This document shows positions 1 to 7,728 of a stretch of 64,000 bases of DNA, piece by piece (the first letter of the stretch is position 1; the number at the start of each line of letters is the position of its first letter). The stretch lies in assembly GCF_905196875.1 (NCBI RefSeq), contig NZ_CAJJWO010000002.1, positions 1 through 64,000 on the forward strand, written 5' to 3'. This DNA is from an uncultured Parabacteroides sp. (GTDB lineage: Bacteria; Bacteroidota; Bacteroidia; Bacteroidales; Tannerellaceae). The notes beneath the pieces were generated by a model that was given only the letters and a program-made list of their open reading frames with translations, was not told the origin of the DNA and made no database searches. The position numbers and the translations under genes were made by a program.

Positions 1-66
1 ATTAATACTAAAGTAATGAAATAAAGTTCTTCTGTTCGATCTCTGTGAAGAGCAAAAACAGACAAA
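1..66 (+). other. Structured 3' UTR element, copy A (5' part cut by window edge)
   Basis: This is the same element that follows the two large surface-protein genes at 16036-16172 and 45188-45322. The shared core begins ATTAATACTAAAGTAATGAA and runs to the loop motif TGTGAA. An outer stem pairs 31-36 with 57-62, and an inner CTC/GAG stem (41-43 with 50-52) closes a TGTGAA loop. The outer stem has a different sequence in each copy but always pairs, which indicates selection on RNA structure. Because both complete copies lie 50-80 bp after a surface-protein stop codon, a third such gene very probably ends just left of the window. The function is unknown. Confidence 0.7.
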
Positions 67-69
67 AAC

Positions 70-104
70 AAACCCTGGAAGAGTAATCTTCCGGGGTTTC
101 GTAT
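70..104 (+). terminator. Rho-independent terminator of the off-window surface-protein locus
   Basis: A 13-bp stem (70-82 with 87-99, one G-U pair) closes a 4-base loop directly after structured element A. The other two copies of the element also end in a GC-rich hairpin, although the hairpin sequences differ between copies. Confidence 0.75.
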
Positions 105-150
105 TTAGAAAAATGTTTCATTTCTAGAAAATATTGAACCTATTGCTATC

Positions 151-197
151 TCCATTGGCATATTGGCACATTAGCATATTGGCACATTATTGCAAAT
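151..197. repeat. Dispersed intergenic repeat (TTGGCATATTRGCAYATT type)
   Basis: Short units of the form TTGGCATATT and GGCACATTA alternate here. A close relative lies at 62253-62344, between rsgA and dgt. It overlaps the 5' side of the next reading frame, which weakens any start codon proposed inside it. Small repeats of this look are common between genes in Bacteroidales; their role is unknown. Confidence 0.55.
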
Positions 198-645
198 TCC
201 GAATCAACCGGCCTATCGGCCAATTATTAATTATAAAAACAATCCAAATGAAAAAAAATTAGATGCCGCCCTTCTGACGGAGACGGCACAAGAATTGAGG
301 CTCCGCTGTGAGCAGCTCGAAGGGGAACTTCGGGAAGTGAAAAAACAATGCAACAAACTGGCACGCTTGCTGCAGCATGCCGTCTGGGAGGAAGATATGA
401 TAGAGGAAGAACCTATCGTCTTCAACGGACTGACTGCCGATTTCGTGGAACTGATCGGCCCTTTGCTGATGAACCGCAAATGGACGGTAAACGGGCGGCA
501 CGAAGTGAAACCTTTCCTCCGTTCGCTCGACTCGGTCTTTCGTATACGCTATGATCCCGAAAAAGATTACCTGTCGCTAGGTACGTTGGAGAATGTCGTA
601 CAAGAATATATCGACCGCTCCAACATGACTGAGTGCCCCGGATAG
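190..645 (+). CDS. Unrecognised coiled-coil protein, 5' end uncertain (possible frameshift at an A-tract)
   Basis: The product is not recognised. The frame is open from about 175 to 645 but has no ATG before residue 70; the start given here is a TTG inside a dispersed repeat. A much better-looking ATG lies at 248, followed at once by eight A residues, and that frame stops after three more codons. With nine A residues it would enter this frame and give a product beginning M-K-K-K-L-D-A-A. Residues about 29-62 are charged and heptad-like (coiled coil), followed by a compact C-terminal part rich in aromatic and acidic residues. A terminator hairpin follows at 658-705. It is the first gene of the VirE cassette. 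The frameshift may be real, phase-variable or a sequencing error. Confidence 0.5.
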   Translation: MQIPNQPAYRPIINYKNNPNEKKLDAALLTETAQELRLRCEQLEGELREVKKQCNKLARLLQHAVWEEDMIEEEPIVFNGLTADFVELIGPLLMNRKWTVNGRHEVKPFLRSLDSVFRIRYDPEKDYLSLGTLENVVQEYIDRSNMTECPG

Positions 646-657
646 TGCATTGATTTT

Positions 658-705
658 AAAGGGCTCATGTTTATCATAATAAAAAGTAAAACAATGAGCC
701 CTTTT
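658..705 (+). terminator. Hairpin terminator
   Basis: An 11-bp perfect stem (658-668 with 694-704) holding GGGCTCAT is followed by a T-run. It lies between the coiled-coil gene and the VirE gene, so the two are probably transcribed separately. Confidence 0.6.
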
Positions 706-763
706 AGATGGAATCAACTATCTTGAAAGCTATAAGGATTACCTCAATTTTAAACTATCTGTT

Positions 764-2878
764 ATGATAAAAGTAACTATGTTTGCCCGATTTAAAACCT
801 GTGTGGGCGACGTCAATCTGATCGACGTTCTTTCTGATATTCGAAATGGCAAGTATGCCGCATCCGTTAACCGTATCCGTGTCTATATGGATAAAGAAAA
901 TCCCGAAGCTGCCGATATGCTGAAGAGAGAATTGCCGGCTATAACGATCTCCGCTACTTACCGTGAAAAACGCCTGGCAGAATGTATGACAGTCTACAAT
1001 CCGTTGATAATCCTCGATTTCGACAAACTGAAGAAGGAAGAACTGCCGCACCTGCTCGCCCTGGTGCGCGAGGCTGCCTATACAGTGGCCTGCTGGATCA
1101 GTCCGCGCGGACATGGTATCAAAGTCATTGTCTATCCGGTTGTCGGGTTTGAGCTGATCCCCCAAAAACATTCGGCTGTGTATAAGCTGGTGAAAGACTG
1201 GTATCAACGTCTGCTGGGTGTCGAAGCCGATACTTCGGGAAGTGATGCCGGGCGGCTCTGCCTTGTTTCGTACGATCCGCAGCTCTACCTCTCTCCCCGC
1301 TTCGAACCCTGGCTGAGAGGGGAGGGTGCTTTACCCGGCGATCTGCCTCCGATAAAAGCCATTATCGGGAAAGAAATAATGCAGCTAATCTCTTCTGCCC
1401 GTAAGCGGACTACCCGCAAGTTTGCCTATGCCGAGGGCAACCGCAACAATTTCGTACATCTCTTTGCCGCCAACTGCAACCGCCTGGGAGTGGCAAAAGA
1501 AGAGGTTGTGAAGTATGCCTGCAAAACTTTTACCGACCTGCCGGCCGAAGAGTGCCTGCAAGCCATCGATAGTGCTTTTACGCATACGGAGGAGTTTGGA
1601 GCCGTGAAAATGACGCCCCGTTCGTCTCGCGGAGATGGTTTTGTCGTTCAGATACAAGAGTTCCTGAGCAAAAACTTCAAACTTCGCCGCAATATCGTCC
1701 GGCGTATGATAGAGTATCGCAGCCTGACGAAGCACGACGCTTATCAGCCGGTGACCGACTATTGGGAAAACTCCGTCTGGTGCGCTTTGCAGAAAGCGGG
1801 TGTGTTTTGCCGTGTGTCCGATCTGCGGGCGGTGATCCAATCTGATTTCAGCCCCGAGTACAATCCTTTCCGGTCTTACTTTGAAAACCTGCCCGCCTGG
1901 GACGGGGAGACAGATCCTATTGCACAGCTGGCGTCCACTGTCGATACTACCTGTCCCGACTATTGGGTAAAATGCCTGAAGAAATGGCTGGTAGCTGTCG
2001 TGGCCTGTGCCATCAACGAACGGAAGGCAAACCATACGGTCTTGTTGCTGAGTGGGGCACAGGGATTGGGTAAGACCACTTGGCTGCGTAACCTGGTACC
2101 CCCTGCGCTACGGAACTATGTCTATTCCGGCAATCTCGACCCTACGGCTAAAGACTCGTCGCTGTTGATGAGCGATTGCTTCCTGATCATCCTCGACGAG
2201 CTGTCGGGACAGAGCCGTGTGGAGCTAAACCAGCTGAAAGCCCTGATCACGAAAGACTCCATCCTCGAACGCCGCCCGTATGCCCGCAACGCGGAATCGT
2301 TCGTCCGCCGTGCTTCCTTTGCCGCCACGGTCAACGATAGCCAGATACTGACCGACCGTACCGGTTCGCGCCGTTTCCTCTGCTTCGAAACGCTCCGGAT
2401 AGATTATACCTCCGAAATAGATCATGCCGCCATTTATGCCCAGGCATTGGGGCTTTACAAACAGGGTTTCCGCTATTGGTTTGCCGACAAGGATATAACG
2501 GAGATAAACGAGAACAACGAACCTTTCCAGCAGTCGAGTCCCGAAGCGGAATTGCTTTTTACCTATTTCCGCAAACCGGTACGTTTCGAGGTCTATGTGC
2601 TGCTTTCTGCCAGTGAAATCATGGCACAAATAGCGGAACGAACACGCTATTCCATGACCACAATGGGCGTAAATCAGCTCGGAAAAGTGTTAAAAAGTGC
2701 CGGTTTTGAGTCACAAAAGAGGCACGGGAAGCGCCTTTTTGCCGTGGTTGTGCTAACAAATGATCAGGTAGAAGCCCGTCGCAAGGGATTTGGGTATGAT
2801 CCGGTGGATGGGTCTGAAGATTCTGATAATAAGGATAATAACGATGATATCCCTCCCGATTATAAACTTCCGTTTTAG
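764..2878 (+). CDS. VirE-family primase/helicase-like protein (BT4734-like N-terminal domain plus VirE ATPase)
   Basis: The 704-residue protein has two parts. The N-terminal part (about residues 45-180) resembles the BT4734-like/VirE N-terminal domain, with the LDFDKL and SPRGHGIKV segments typical of it. The C-terminal VirE domain (about 400-620) is a P-loop ATPase related to phage and plasmid replication helicases: Walker A is SGAQGLGKTTW with Lys437, and Walker B is LIILDEL with Asp478. Proteins of this build are common in Bacteroidales accessory regions, and the ATPase family is shared with phage satellites. The acidic tail (DSEDSDNKDNNDD) is low complexity. It is separated by a hairpin-rich block from the convergent DUF4248 gene. 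A replication role is inferred from family, not shown. Confidence 0.85.
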   Translation: MIKVTMFARFKTCVGDVNLIDVLSDIRNGKYAASVNRIRVYMDKENPEAADMLKRELPAITISATYREKRLAECMTVYNPLIILDFDKLKKEELPHLLALVREAAYTVACWISPRGHGIKVIVYPVVGFELIPQKHSAVYKLVKDWYQRLLGVEADTSGSDAGRLCLVSYDPQLYLSPRFEPWLRGEGALPGDLPPIKAIIGKEIMQLISSARKRTTRKFAYAEGNRNNFVHLFAANCNRLGVAKEEVVKYACKTFTDLPAEECLQAIDSAFTHTEEFGAVKMTPRSSRGDGFVVQIQEFLSKNFKLRRNIVRRMIEYRSLTKHDAYQPVTDYWENSVWCALQKAGVFCRVSDLRAVIQSDFSPEYNPFRSYFENLPAWDGETDPIAQLASTVDTTCPDYWVKCLKKWLVAVVACAINERKANHTVLLLSGAQGLGKTTWLRNLVPPALRNYVYSGNLDPTAKDSSLLMSDCFLIILDELSGQSRVELNQLKALITKDSILERRPYARNAESFVRRASFAATVNDSQILTDRTGSRRFLCFETLRIDYTSEIDHAAIYAQALGLYKQGFRYWFADKDITEINENNEPFQQSSPEAELLFTYFRKPVRFEVYVLLSASEIMAQIAERTRYSMTTMGVNQLGKVLKSAGFESQKRHGKRLFAVVVLTNDQVEARRKGFGYDPVDGSEDSDNKDNNDDIPPDYKLPF

Positions 2879-2883
2879 CAATC

Positions 2884-3129
2884 GGGGGCGGGTGGGGGCG
2901 GTAAAAAGGCCTTTCCGGAAACTTCTGTATATATGTTCCATGTTCCATTTACGACTCCTTCGTAGATGGAACATGGAACATCTTATCATAAAGTTTTCAA
3001 ACTCCCTTTTTTGCCGCCCCCATCCGCCCCCACGAAAAAATAAAATAGCTGCCGCACCTATTTTATCTGGCTGCGGCAGCTACTGAAAATGACTGCGGCA
3101 GCCGGTAAAAACAGCTGCCGCAGTCATTT
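2884..3129. repeat. Block of four long inverted repeats between VirE and DUF4248 genes
   Basis: Four hairpins lie in 246 bp. (A) A G-rich arm at 2884-2901 pairs with 3014-3031 (17 of 18) and encloses (B), a perfect 16-bp repeat at 2933-2948/2966-2981 built from ATGGAACATGGAACAT. (C) A perfect 11-bp repeat at 3046-3056/3072-3082. (D) A perfect 16-bp repeat at 3087-3102/3114-3129. C and D share the GCTGCCGCA unit. This exceeds what two convergent terminators need and may be a structured replication, packaging or RNA element. Confidence 0.8.
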
Positions 3130-3137
3130 CCTTTTCT

Positions 3138-3362
3138 TCAGGGTTCTCCCAGATGCTCGATGATACATTCCACCTGTCGGGGCGTGAAGCTCCGTACACC
3201 GGGATGGTAGCCCAATTCAAGCAGTTTCGCTTTCAGTACGCCATGATAATTGATCCACCGCCATAGTTGCAGGATGGCTGCCCTGCGGCTCAGGTGGGGG
3301 CTGTAAAGTGCCGCCAGTTCGCCGATCCCGTAGGCTCGTATCGTGAAGGTTGTTTGTTCCAT
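3138..3362 (-). CDS. DUF4248-type small protein
   Basis: This is a 74-residue basic protein without signal peptide or membrane segment. Its order of motifs (AYGIGELAALYSP, then RRAAILQLWRWI, then FTPRQVECIIEHLG) is the one I associate with DUF4248 proteins of Bacteroidales, where it sits beside VirE, HU-like and lysozyme-like genes. The ELAALYSP segment is reminiscent of a helix-turn-helix that reads target order, but no function is established. It runs against the flanking genes, with its 3' end next to the hairpin block. Confidence 0.75.
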   Translation of the reverse strand: MEQTTFTIRAYGIGELAALYSPHLSRRAAILQLWRWINYHGVLKAKLLELGYHPGVRSFTPRQVECIIEHLGEP

Positions 3363-3520
3363 GATATGAATGGTTTTATTTTACTAAGGTAGTGAAAAAC
3401 AATGGGTAATGCAATTTATTCTACTTGTTTTTGTTTGGATTTATCTGCAATTATCTGAAATAAACTGTCGCTTCGTTACGTCCTGACACCTATGGCTTCA
3501 ACAGGGGGAGACGGCTGTCA

Positions 3521-3528
3521 TATCTTTG
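3521..3528 (+). promoter_or_regulatory. Putative -7 box for the HU-like/glucosaminidase operon
   Basis: TATCTTTG matches the Bacteroidetes -7 consensus TAnnTTTG and lies 37 bp before the HU-like start codon. No convincing -33 box is visible at the usual distance of 19-21 bp. The 3363-3564 gap contains nothing else I recognise. Confidence 0.5.
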
Positions 3529-3564
3529 ATATGTAATTAATAATCAACTAAAAACGATAAAGTT

Positions 3565-4017
3565 ATGGCATTGCAGTTTCATTTGGTTCAAAGGAAGAAC
3601 CTGAGTAAAAATGTGGAAGAAGGGAAAGAGAAGCTTTTCTATGCGCAGACCCGGGCAACGGGGACGTGTTCCTTCGAGGAGTTGTGTAATATCGTGGCGG
3701 AGAGTTCTACCGCGTCGAGTGGGGATGTGAAGGTGGTGATAGACCGTGTGATCAAATTTCTTCTTTTGTTTCTGGCTCGCGGAGAGGTGGTGCAGTGTGG
3801 CGAGTTGGGTACGTTCCAGTTGTTGCAGACCAGTTCGGGAAGTGTGACGGTCGATGAGTTCTCTTCCAGTATGTTGTATCGTGCCCGTCTTCGTTTCCGC
3901 CCCGGACCGAAGTTGCGTGAGTTGATCCTGACGGCCAAAAGCGAGCGCTTCAAGATTGAGGAGCCGAAGAAGCCGGCTGAAGGTGGTGGCGAAGACGATC
4001 GTCCTGTTATCGAATAG
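3565..4017 (+). CDS. HU-family DNA-binding protein (long Bacteroidetes type)
   Basis: The 150-residue protein is longer than canonical HU (about 90). The HU fold covers about residues 25-120: an N-terminal helical part with FEELCNIVAESS, then the strand GEVVQCGELGTFQL and a basic arm region RARLRFRPGPKLRELI. The last 25 residues are an acidic, disordered tail. This long variant is typical of the HU-like proteins found next to glucosaminidase genes in Bacteroidales accessory cassettes. It is followed after 25 bp by the glucosaminidase gene and probably co-transcribed with it. Confidence 0.85.
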   Translation: MALQFHLVQRKNLSKNVEEGKEKLFYAQTRATGTCSFEELCNIVAESSTASSGDVKVVIDRVIKFLLLFLARGEVVQCGELGTFQLLQTSSGSVTVDEFSSSMLYRARLRFRPGPKLRELILTAKSERFKIEEPKKPAEGGGEDDRPVIE

Positions 4018-4042
4018 TTATCCATAGAACCGGTCGCAGTGT

Positions 4043-4513
4043 ATGGATAAGCAATCATTTACCTCGAAGTACCTCCCCGCCGCACGTATGGCGGGTGAGT
4101 TGTACGGACTGAATCCGGTGGTCATCCTGGCGCAGTCTGCTATCGAAACCGGCTGGGGCGAGAGCACTCTGGCTACCTCTTACAACAACTTTTTCGGGCT
4201 GACAGGCTATGGTGTTGTCAATGCCTACTGGCATGGCGGCAAGACGGATCTGGATAAACCGGGCGGCCTGTTGTTCCGCCGTTACGATAGGCCCGAAAAC
4301 AGTTTTCTCGATTTTGCCCGCCTGATCTCCACGGTCTACAAACAGGCGGCTGCCGTGAGCCATTACCCCCGGGCTTATGCCCGCGAGATTGCTTACAGCC
4401 GGTATATCAGTGAAATAAACGGGGATAACCGGGAGACTTATTGCAAGATGCTGGAAAGCATTGCACGGTCGCTGGTTCCCCTGGTGTATAATCTAAATAA
4501 TGAAAGCGTATGA
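4043..4513 (+). CDS. Glucosaminidase-domain peptidoglycan hydrolase
   Basis: The 156-residue protein consists almost entirely of a glucosaminidase domain (PF01832 type). ILAQSAIETGWGES carries the probable catalytic Glu35, and YNNFFGLTG is the second family motif. It should cleave the glycan backbone next to N-acetylglucosamine. Similar genes in Bacteroidales are often loosely annotated as N-acetylmuramoyl-L-alanine amidase. No signal peptide is seen, so export would need a holin-like partner or lysis, as for phage endolysins. Its stop overlaps the start of the next small gene (ATGA), which suggests translational coupling. Confidence 0.85.
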   Translation: MDKQSFTSKYLPAARMAGELYGLNPVVILAQSAIETGWGESTLATSYNNFFGLTGYGVVNAYWHGGKTDLDKPGGLLFRRYDRPENSFLDFARLISTVYKQAAAVSHYPRAYAREIAYSRYISEINGDNRETYCKMLESIARSLVPLVYNLNNESV

Positions 4514-4599
4514 GTGAGAAAGGAAACAAGGTGAGGACAATCCTCCAGTTTATCATGGAATTACTGGGATTCCTGTTGGGAAGAAAGAAACAAGGGTGA
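4510..4599 (+). CDS. Smalltalk-like 29-residue peptide
   Basis: An ATGA overlap with the glucosaminidase gene starts a 29-codon frame: a charged N-terminus (MSEKGNKVR), a single hydrophobic helix of about 15 residues (TILQFIMELLGFLLG) and a basic end (RKKQG). Position, size and layout match the tiny 'smalltalk' peptides that follow such glucosaminidase genes in Bacteroidales, although its sequence is not a textbook member. A single membrane-active helix beside an exported-type hydrolase lacking a signal peptide makes a holin-like role thinkable; that is inference. Confidence 0.65.
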   Translation: MSEKGNKVRTILQFIMELLGFLLGRKKQG

Positions 4600-4604
4600 C
4601 ACCC

Positions 4605-4646
4605 GTAGGGGCGGTTCGCGAACCGCCCTTACCAAACCGCCCCTAC
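4605..4646. repeat. REP-like palindromic element
   Basis: A 12-bp outer inverted repeat (4605-4616 with 4635-4646) encloses an inner perfect palindrome (GGGCGGTTCGCGAACCGCCC). The shape and the GTAGGGGCGG motif resemble REP/TIR-type palindromes mobilised by RAYT transposases. It could also act as a bidirectional terminator between the convergent smalltalk-like gene and mgtE. Confidence 0.7.
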
Positions 4647-4657
4647 CGCATTTGTTC

Positions 4658-6004
4658 CTATGTCAACGCCGAAGAAATAAACATATAGATCATCATCCCG
4701 ATAATATCGTTCGTGATGGTGATGAAAGGGCCGGTAGCCAATGCCGGATCTATCTTCAGGCGGTCGAGCGTCATCGGGACAAGCGTGCCGAAAATACTGG
4801 CGAACATGACAACGGAAAACAAGCTCAATGATACCGAAGCCGTGATACCTTTGTCCCCCAGCATAAAGAAATTGTACACAAATACAACCAGACTGATGAT
4901 ACTGGCATTGATAAGTGCAACGATACCTTCCTTCAATATCTGCGGAAGAATATTATCCTGTTTCAAGGAGTTGTTGGCCAGGCCTTGTACCACGATGGCG
5001 GAAGATTGTATCCCGACATTTCCCCCTGTTCCACCGATCAGCGGGATAAACAGCGCCATCTTCGGATTGCTTGCCAGGTTTCCTTCGAAACCGCCGAGGA
5101 TCACCGAGTTGGCCAGTCCGCCGATCATACCGATCAATAACCAGGGAAGGCGGGCAGCCGTCTGGGTAAATACGTTATCCGAAGTTTCCACGTCTTGCGA
5201 GATACCGGAAGCCAACTGGTAGTCGCGTTCATGTTGTTCGCGTACTTCATCCATTACGTCGTCGATCGTGATACGTCCGACAAGGCGTCCGATACTGTCT
5301 ACTACCGGCAAAGCCACCAGGTCGTACTTCTCGATCGTTTCGGCTACCTCTTCGATACTGTCGCTATCACGTACCGAGATCGGTTCTTTCTTCATGACGT
5401 GTTTGATCTTCGAGACGGAAGGGTTGGTAATCAATCGTTGAAGAGGAAGAACCCCCTTCAGGCGCTCGTCGTCGTCTATTACATAAACATAATAGATTTC
5501 GTCCATGTCTTCGGCCTGCTTACGCATCTCTTCGATACACTGGGGCATACTCCAGTTTTCGTTGACCACGATCATTTCCGTACCCATCAAACCACCGGCG
5601 GTGTCTTCGTCGTATTTCAACAGGTCGACGATGTCGCCCGCCTGCTCCACGTCTTCGATATGCGAAAGGATCTCTTCCTGCGTGTCTTCGTCCAGCTCAC
5701 GCATCAGGTCTACGGCGTCGTCGGTCTCCATGTTGTCGACGAAGCGTTTGGCGATCAGTTCGTTGGGCAGTTCTTTCAACAACTTATGACGGTCTTCTTC
5801 GTCCAACTCCATCAAAACGTCAGCCGCTTTGTCACCATCCATCAACAGATACAGATAGATTGCTTCCCGCAAGTCCAGTTCCTGGTATAACTCGGCAATA
5901 TCGGCCGGATACAGGTCATGGAGCATTGCTTGTGCTTTCGCATCATCTTTTTCGGAAATGATACTTTTCAGATTTTCGATATAGTCTTTCGTCAGTTCGA
6001 TCAT
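4658..6004 (-). CDS. mgtE: Magnesium transporter MgtE
   Basis: The 448-residue protein has the full MgtE order: an N-terminal superhelical MgtE_N domain (about 20-130, with the repeated LPNELIAKRFVDNM type motifs), a tandem CBS pair (about 135-255), a connecting helix and five membrane helices (about 285-448). The conserved GGTGGNVGIQSS pore-region motif and the later PMTLDRLKIDPALATGPF motif are intact. It is an inner-membrane Mg2+ channel gated by cytoplasmic Mg2+ through the CBS/N domains. The start codon overlaps the upstream gene's stop (ATGA), so it is the last gene of an rsmA-eptA-mgtE unit. Confidence 0.95.
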   Translation of the reverse strand: MIELTKDYIENLKSIISEKDDAKAQAMLHDLYPADIAELYQELDLREAIYLYLLMDGDKAADVLMELDEEDRHKLLKELPNELIAKRFVDNMETDDAVDLMRELDEDTQEEILSHIEDVEQAGDIVDLLKYDEDTAGGLMGTEMIVVNENWSMPQCIEEMRKQAEDMDEIYYVYVIDDDERLKGVLPLQRLITNPSVSKIKHVMKKEPISVRDSDSIEEVAETIEKYDLVALPVVDSIGRLVGRITIDDVMDEVREQHERDYQLASGISQDVETSDNVFTQTAARLPWLLIGMIGGLANSVILGGFEGNLASNPKMALFIPLIGGTGGNVGIQSSAIVVQGLANNSLKQDNILPQILKEGIVALINASIISLVVFVYNFFMLGDKGITASVSLSLFSVVMFASIFGTLVPMTLDRLKIDPALATGPFITITNDIIGMMIYMFISSALT

Positions 6005-7707
6005 AAGTCACTTTTCTTTATCAGACGTTTGTCCGGTGTTAGTATATACCATACACTGTCTTCTCTGAATTCCGGTGAAGCAAAGCTTTGTTCCCTGTTT
6101 TCTTCCGGGTAAGAGATGCCGGCGATGTCGAGGAACGAATGGAACAGATTGGATGTGCTTACTTTTTTCTCTTTATGATTTTCTATTGCTTCCGCCTTCT
6201 CAGGCCGGGCATTCCGGTAGGCGGCGGAAGTCCATATAAATAAGGGAATATGCAATTCGTAGATGGACGGCTCCGTATTGCCGTGTACTGCCAGGTTGCG
6301 TTCGTCGTCGTAGAGGTTCTCCGCATGGTCGGACAGGTAGACAACGGCGCTGACGGCTTTTTCATCGTCTACTTTCCGGATAATCTCGTTGAGTACATAG
6401 TCGGTATAACAAATGCTGTTGTCGTAGCTGTTTACCAGTACTTCCTTGTTTGAAGGGCTGACTACGTCATATCCCGTATTCTCATGCAGCGAAGGAGTGA
6501 AGCGGCAAAAAGATTCCGGATACCGGGCATTGTAACGGAAATGGCTGCCCAGGGTATGGATCACGATCAGTTGCTTTTGTTTGTTCCGGCTCAACACCGA
6601 GTCGAGATGAGGCAATAGTTTCCCGTCGTAATTATCGGCAGAGTCGAAATCGGTGGTGGAGAAGAACGTGTAGTCCATATCGGCCGTAATACGTTTTACA
6701 AAACGGTCGCTCGACGATTGGCTGGCTAGCCATGCCGTGTTGAAACCGCATTCTATAAAGGCATCGGACAGTGCTTTTTCTTTGTAAGCTATATCGGGGT
6801 TATCCGGGGTCGCCCGGGTGAGTATCTGCTGAATCGCTATATTGGTCAGGTTCGATGTAGTCAGTACTTTGCTGTAAGAAACCAGGTTTTCCTGTTTGTC
6901 CAGCAGCGGGGAAGTGGGGCGGTTATATCCGTTCAGCGAGTAGTTGCCGTAGCGTCCGGACTCGCCGATCACTAATACGTAAATTTCTTTTCCGGGTATG
7001 GTGTCCTGTTGCTCTGCCCGGAAGGAGAAGTCTTTTAGTTGCTCCTGCATCCGGTCGATTTCCCGCTCCATCGCGAAAACTTCGGCGGTAGCAGCTATCA
7101 GGTCGCAGGGATAAATCTTCTTATATTTCATCAGGAAACTCGAATTGGTGGCCCGCATACGATAGATTGCTCCGTCGGTATAGTCCACCATTTTCCACAT
7201 CATCCCCCATAGGGCGATATTGAAAATAGCGAACAGGCTGAATACTACTATCTTTCCTTTTACGGTGAATATCGGTTTATTCTCTATCCGGGTGAACAAG
7301 ACCCAATAATAGAGGATAAGGATCAGGAGGAAGAAGATAACATATCCTTTCAGGGAATAGATGAGTTCGAATGCTTCCTGGTTGTTCGTGTTCAGGATGG
7401 CCGACATCAGTCCGATGGATATCGGCATCTTATTGAGCAGGACATGTCCGATCTCGATCGGGCTGAGTATCAGGAAAAGACCCGACAGTGAAAAATAGAG
7501 TTTTGCTTTGAACAACAATGCCGGGACAATCAGTATCAGGCAGGAGAAAAACAGGTAGGCCGCTTGCTTCGGAATGTCGCCCATCAGGTCGCTCGACCGG
7601 AACATGACAGCAAGGTTCGGTAAAAGAAGAAGGAAAAATAAAAGAGTCATCCATCTGTACTTGTTAGATGGAAATAGCGACCGGATCATTTTCCCTATTC
7701 GTTTCAT
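6001..7707 (-). CDS. Phosphoethanolamine transferase (EptA/sulfatase family)
   Basis: The 568-residue protein has an N-terminal membrane part with about five helices (20-180) and a periplasmic alkaline-phosphatase-like domain (about 230-560). Family motifs visible are LVIGESGRYGNYSLNGYNRPT, a Thr/Ser-rich TTSNLTNIAI segment expected to hold the nucleophile, HTLGSHFRY, and SDHAENL near the C-terminus for metal binding. Such enzymes move phosphoethanolamine from phosphatidylethanolamine to lipid A or other glycans; lipid A 1-phosphate modification governs cationic peptide resistance in Bacteroidales. The exact acceptor cannot be told. The first motif has ES where EptA usually has ET. It lies 21 bp after rsmA and overlaps mgtE by 4 bp. 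Confidence 0.85.
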   Translation of the reverse strand: MKRIGKMIRSLFPSNKYRWMTLLFFLLLLPNLAVMFRSSDLMGDIPKQAAYLFFSCLILIVPALLFKAKLYFSLSGLFLILSPIEIGHVLLNKMPISIGLMSAILNTNNQEAFELIYSLKGYVIFFLLILILYYWVLFTRIENKPIFTVKGKIVVFSLFAIFNIALWGMMWKMVDYTDGAIYRMRATNSSFLMKYKKIYPCDLIAATAEVFAMEREIDRMQEQLKDFSFRAEQQDTIPGKEIYVLVIGESGRYGNYSLNGYNRPTSPLLDKQENLVSYSKVLTTSNLTNIAIQQILTRATPDNPDIAYKEKALSDAFIECGFNTAWLASQSSSDRFVKRITADMDYTFFSTTDFDSADNYDGKLLPHLDSVLSRNKQKQLIVIHTLGSHFRYNARYPESFCRFTPSLHENTGYDVVSPSNKEVLVNSYDNSICYTDYVLNEIIRKVDDEKAVSAVVYLSDHAENLYDDERNLAVHGNTEPSIYELHIPLFIWTSAAYRNARPEKAEAIENHKEKKVSTSNLFHSFLDIAGISYPEENREQSFASPEFREDSVWYILTPDKRLIKKSDL

Positions 7708-7728
7708 ATCTTGTTTATTTTCCTGTTT

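Noticed and set aside
1385..2035. 216-residue antisense frame opposite the VirE gene
   Set aside because: It overlaps the VirE coding region completely and has no family motifs.
5195..5890. Long antisense frame opposite mgtE
   Set aside because: It is a shadow of the strong mgtE coding frame with no recognisable domain.
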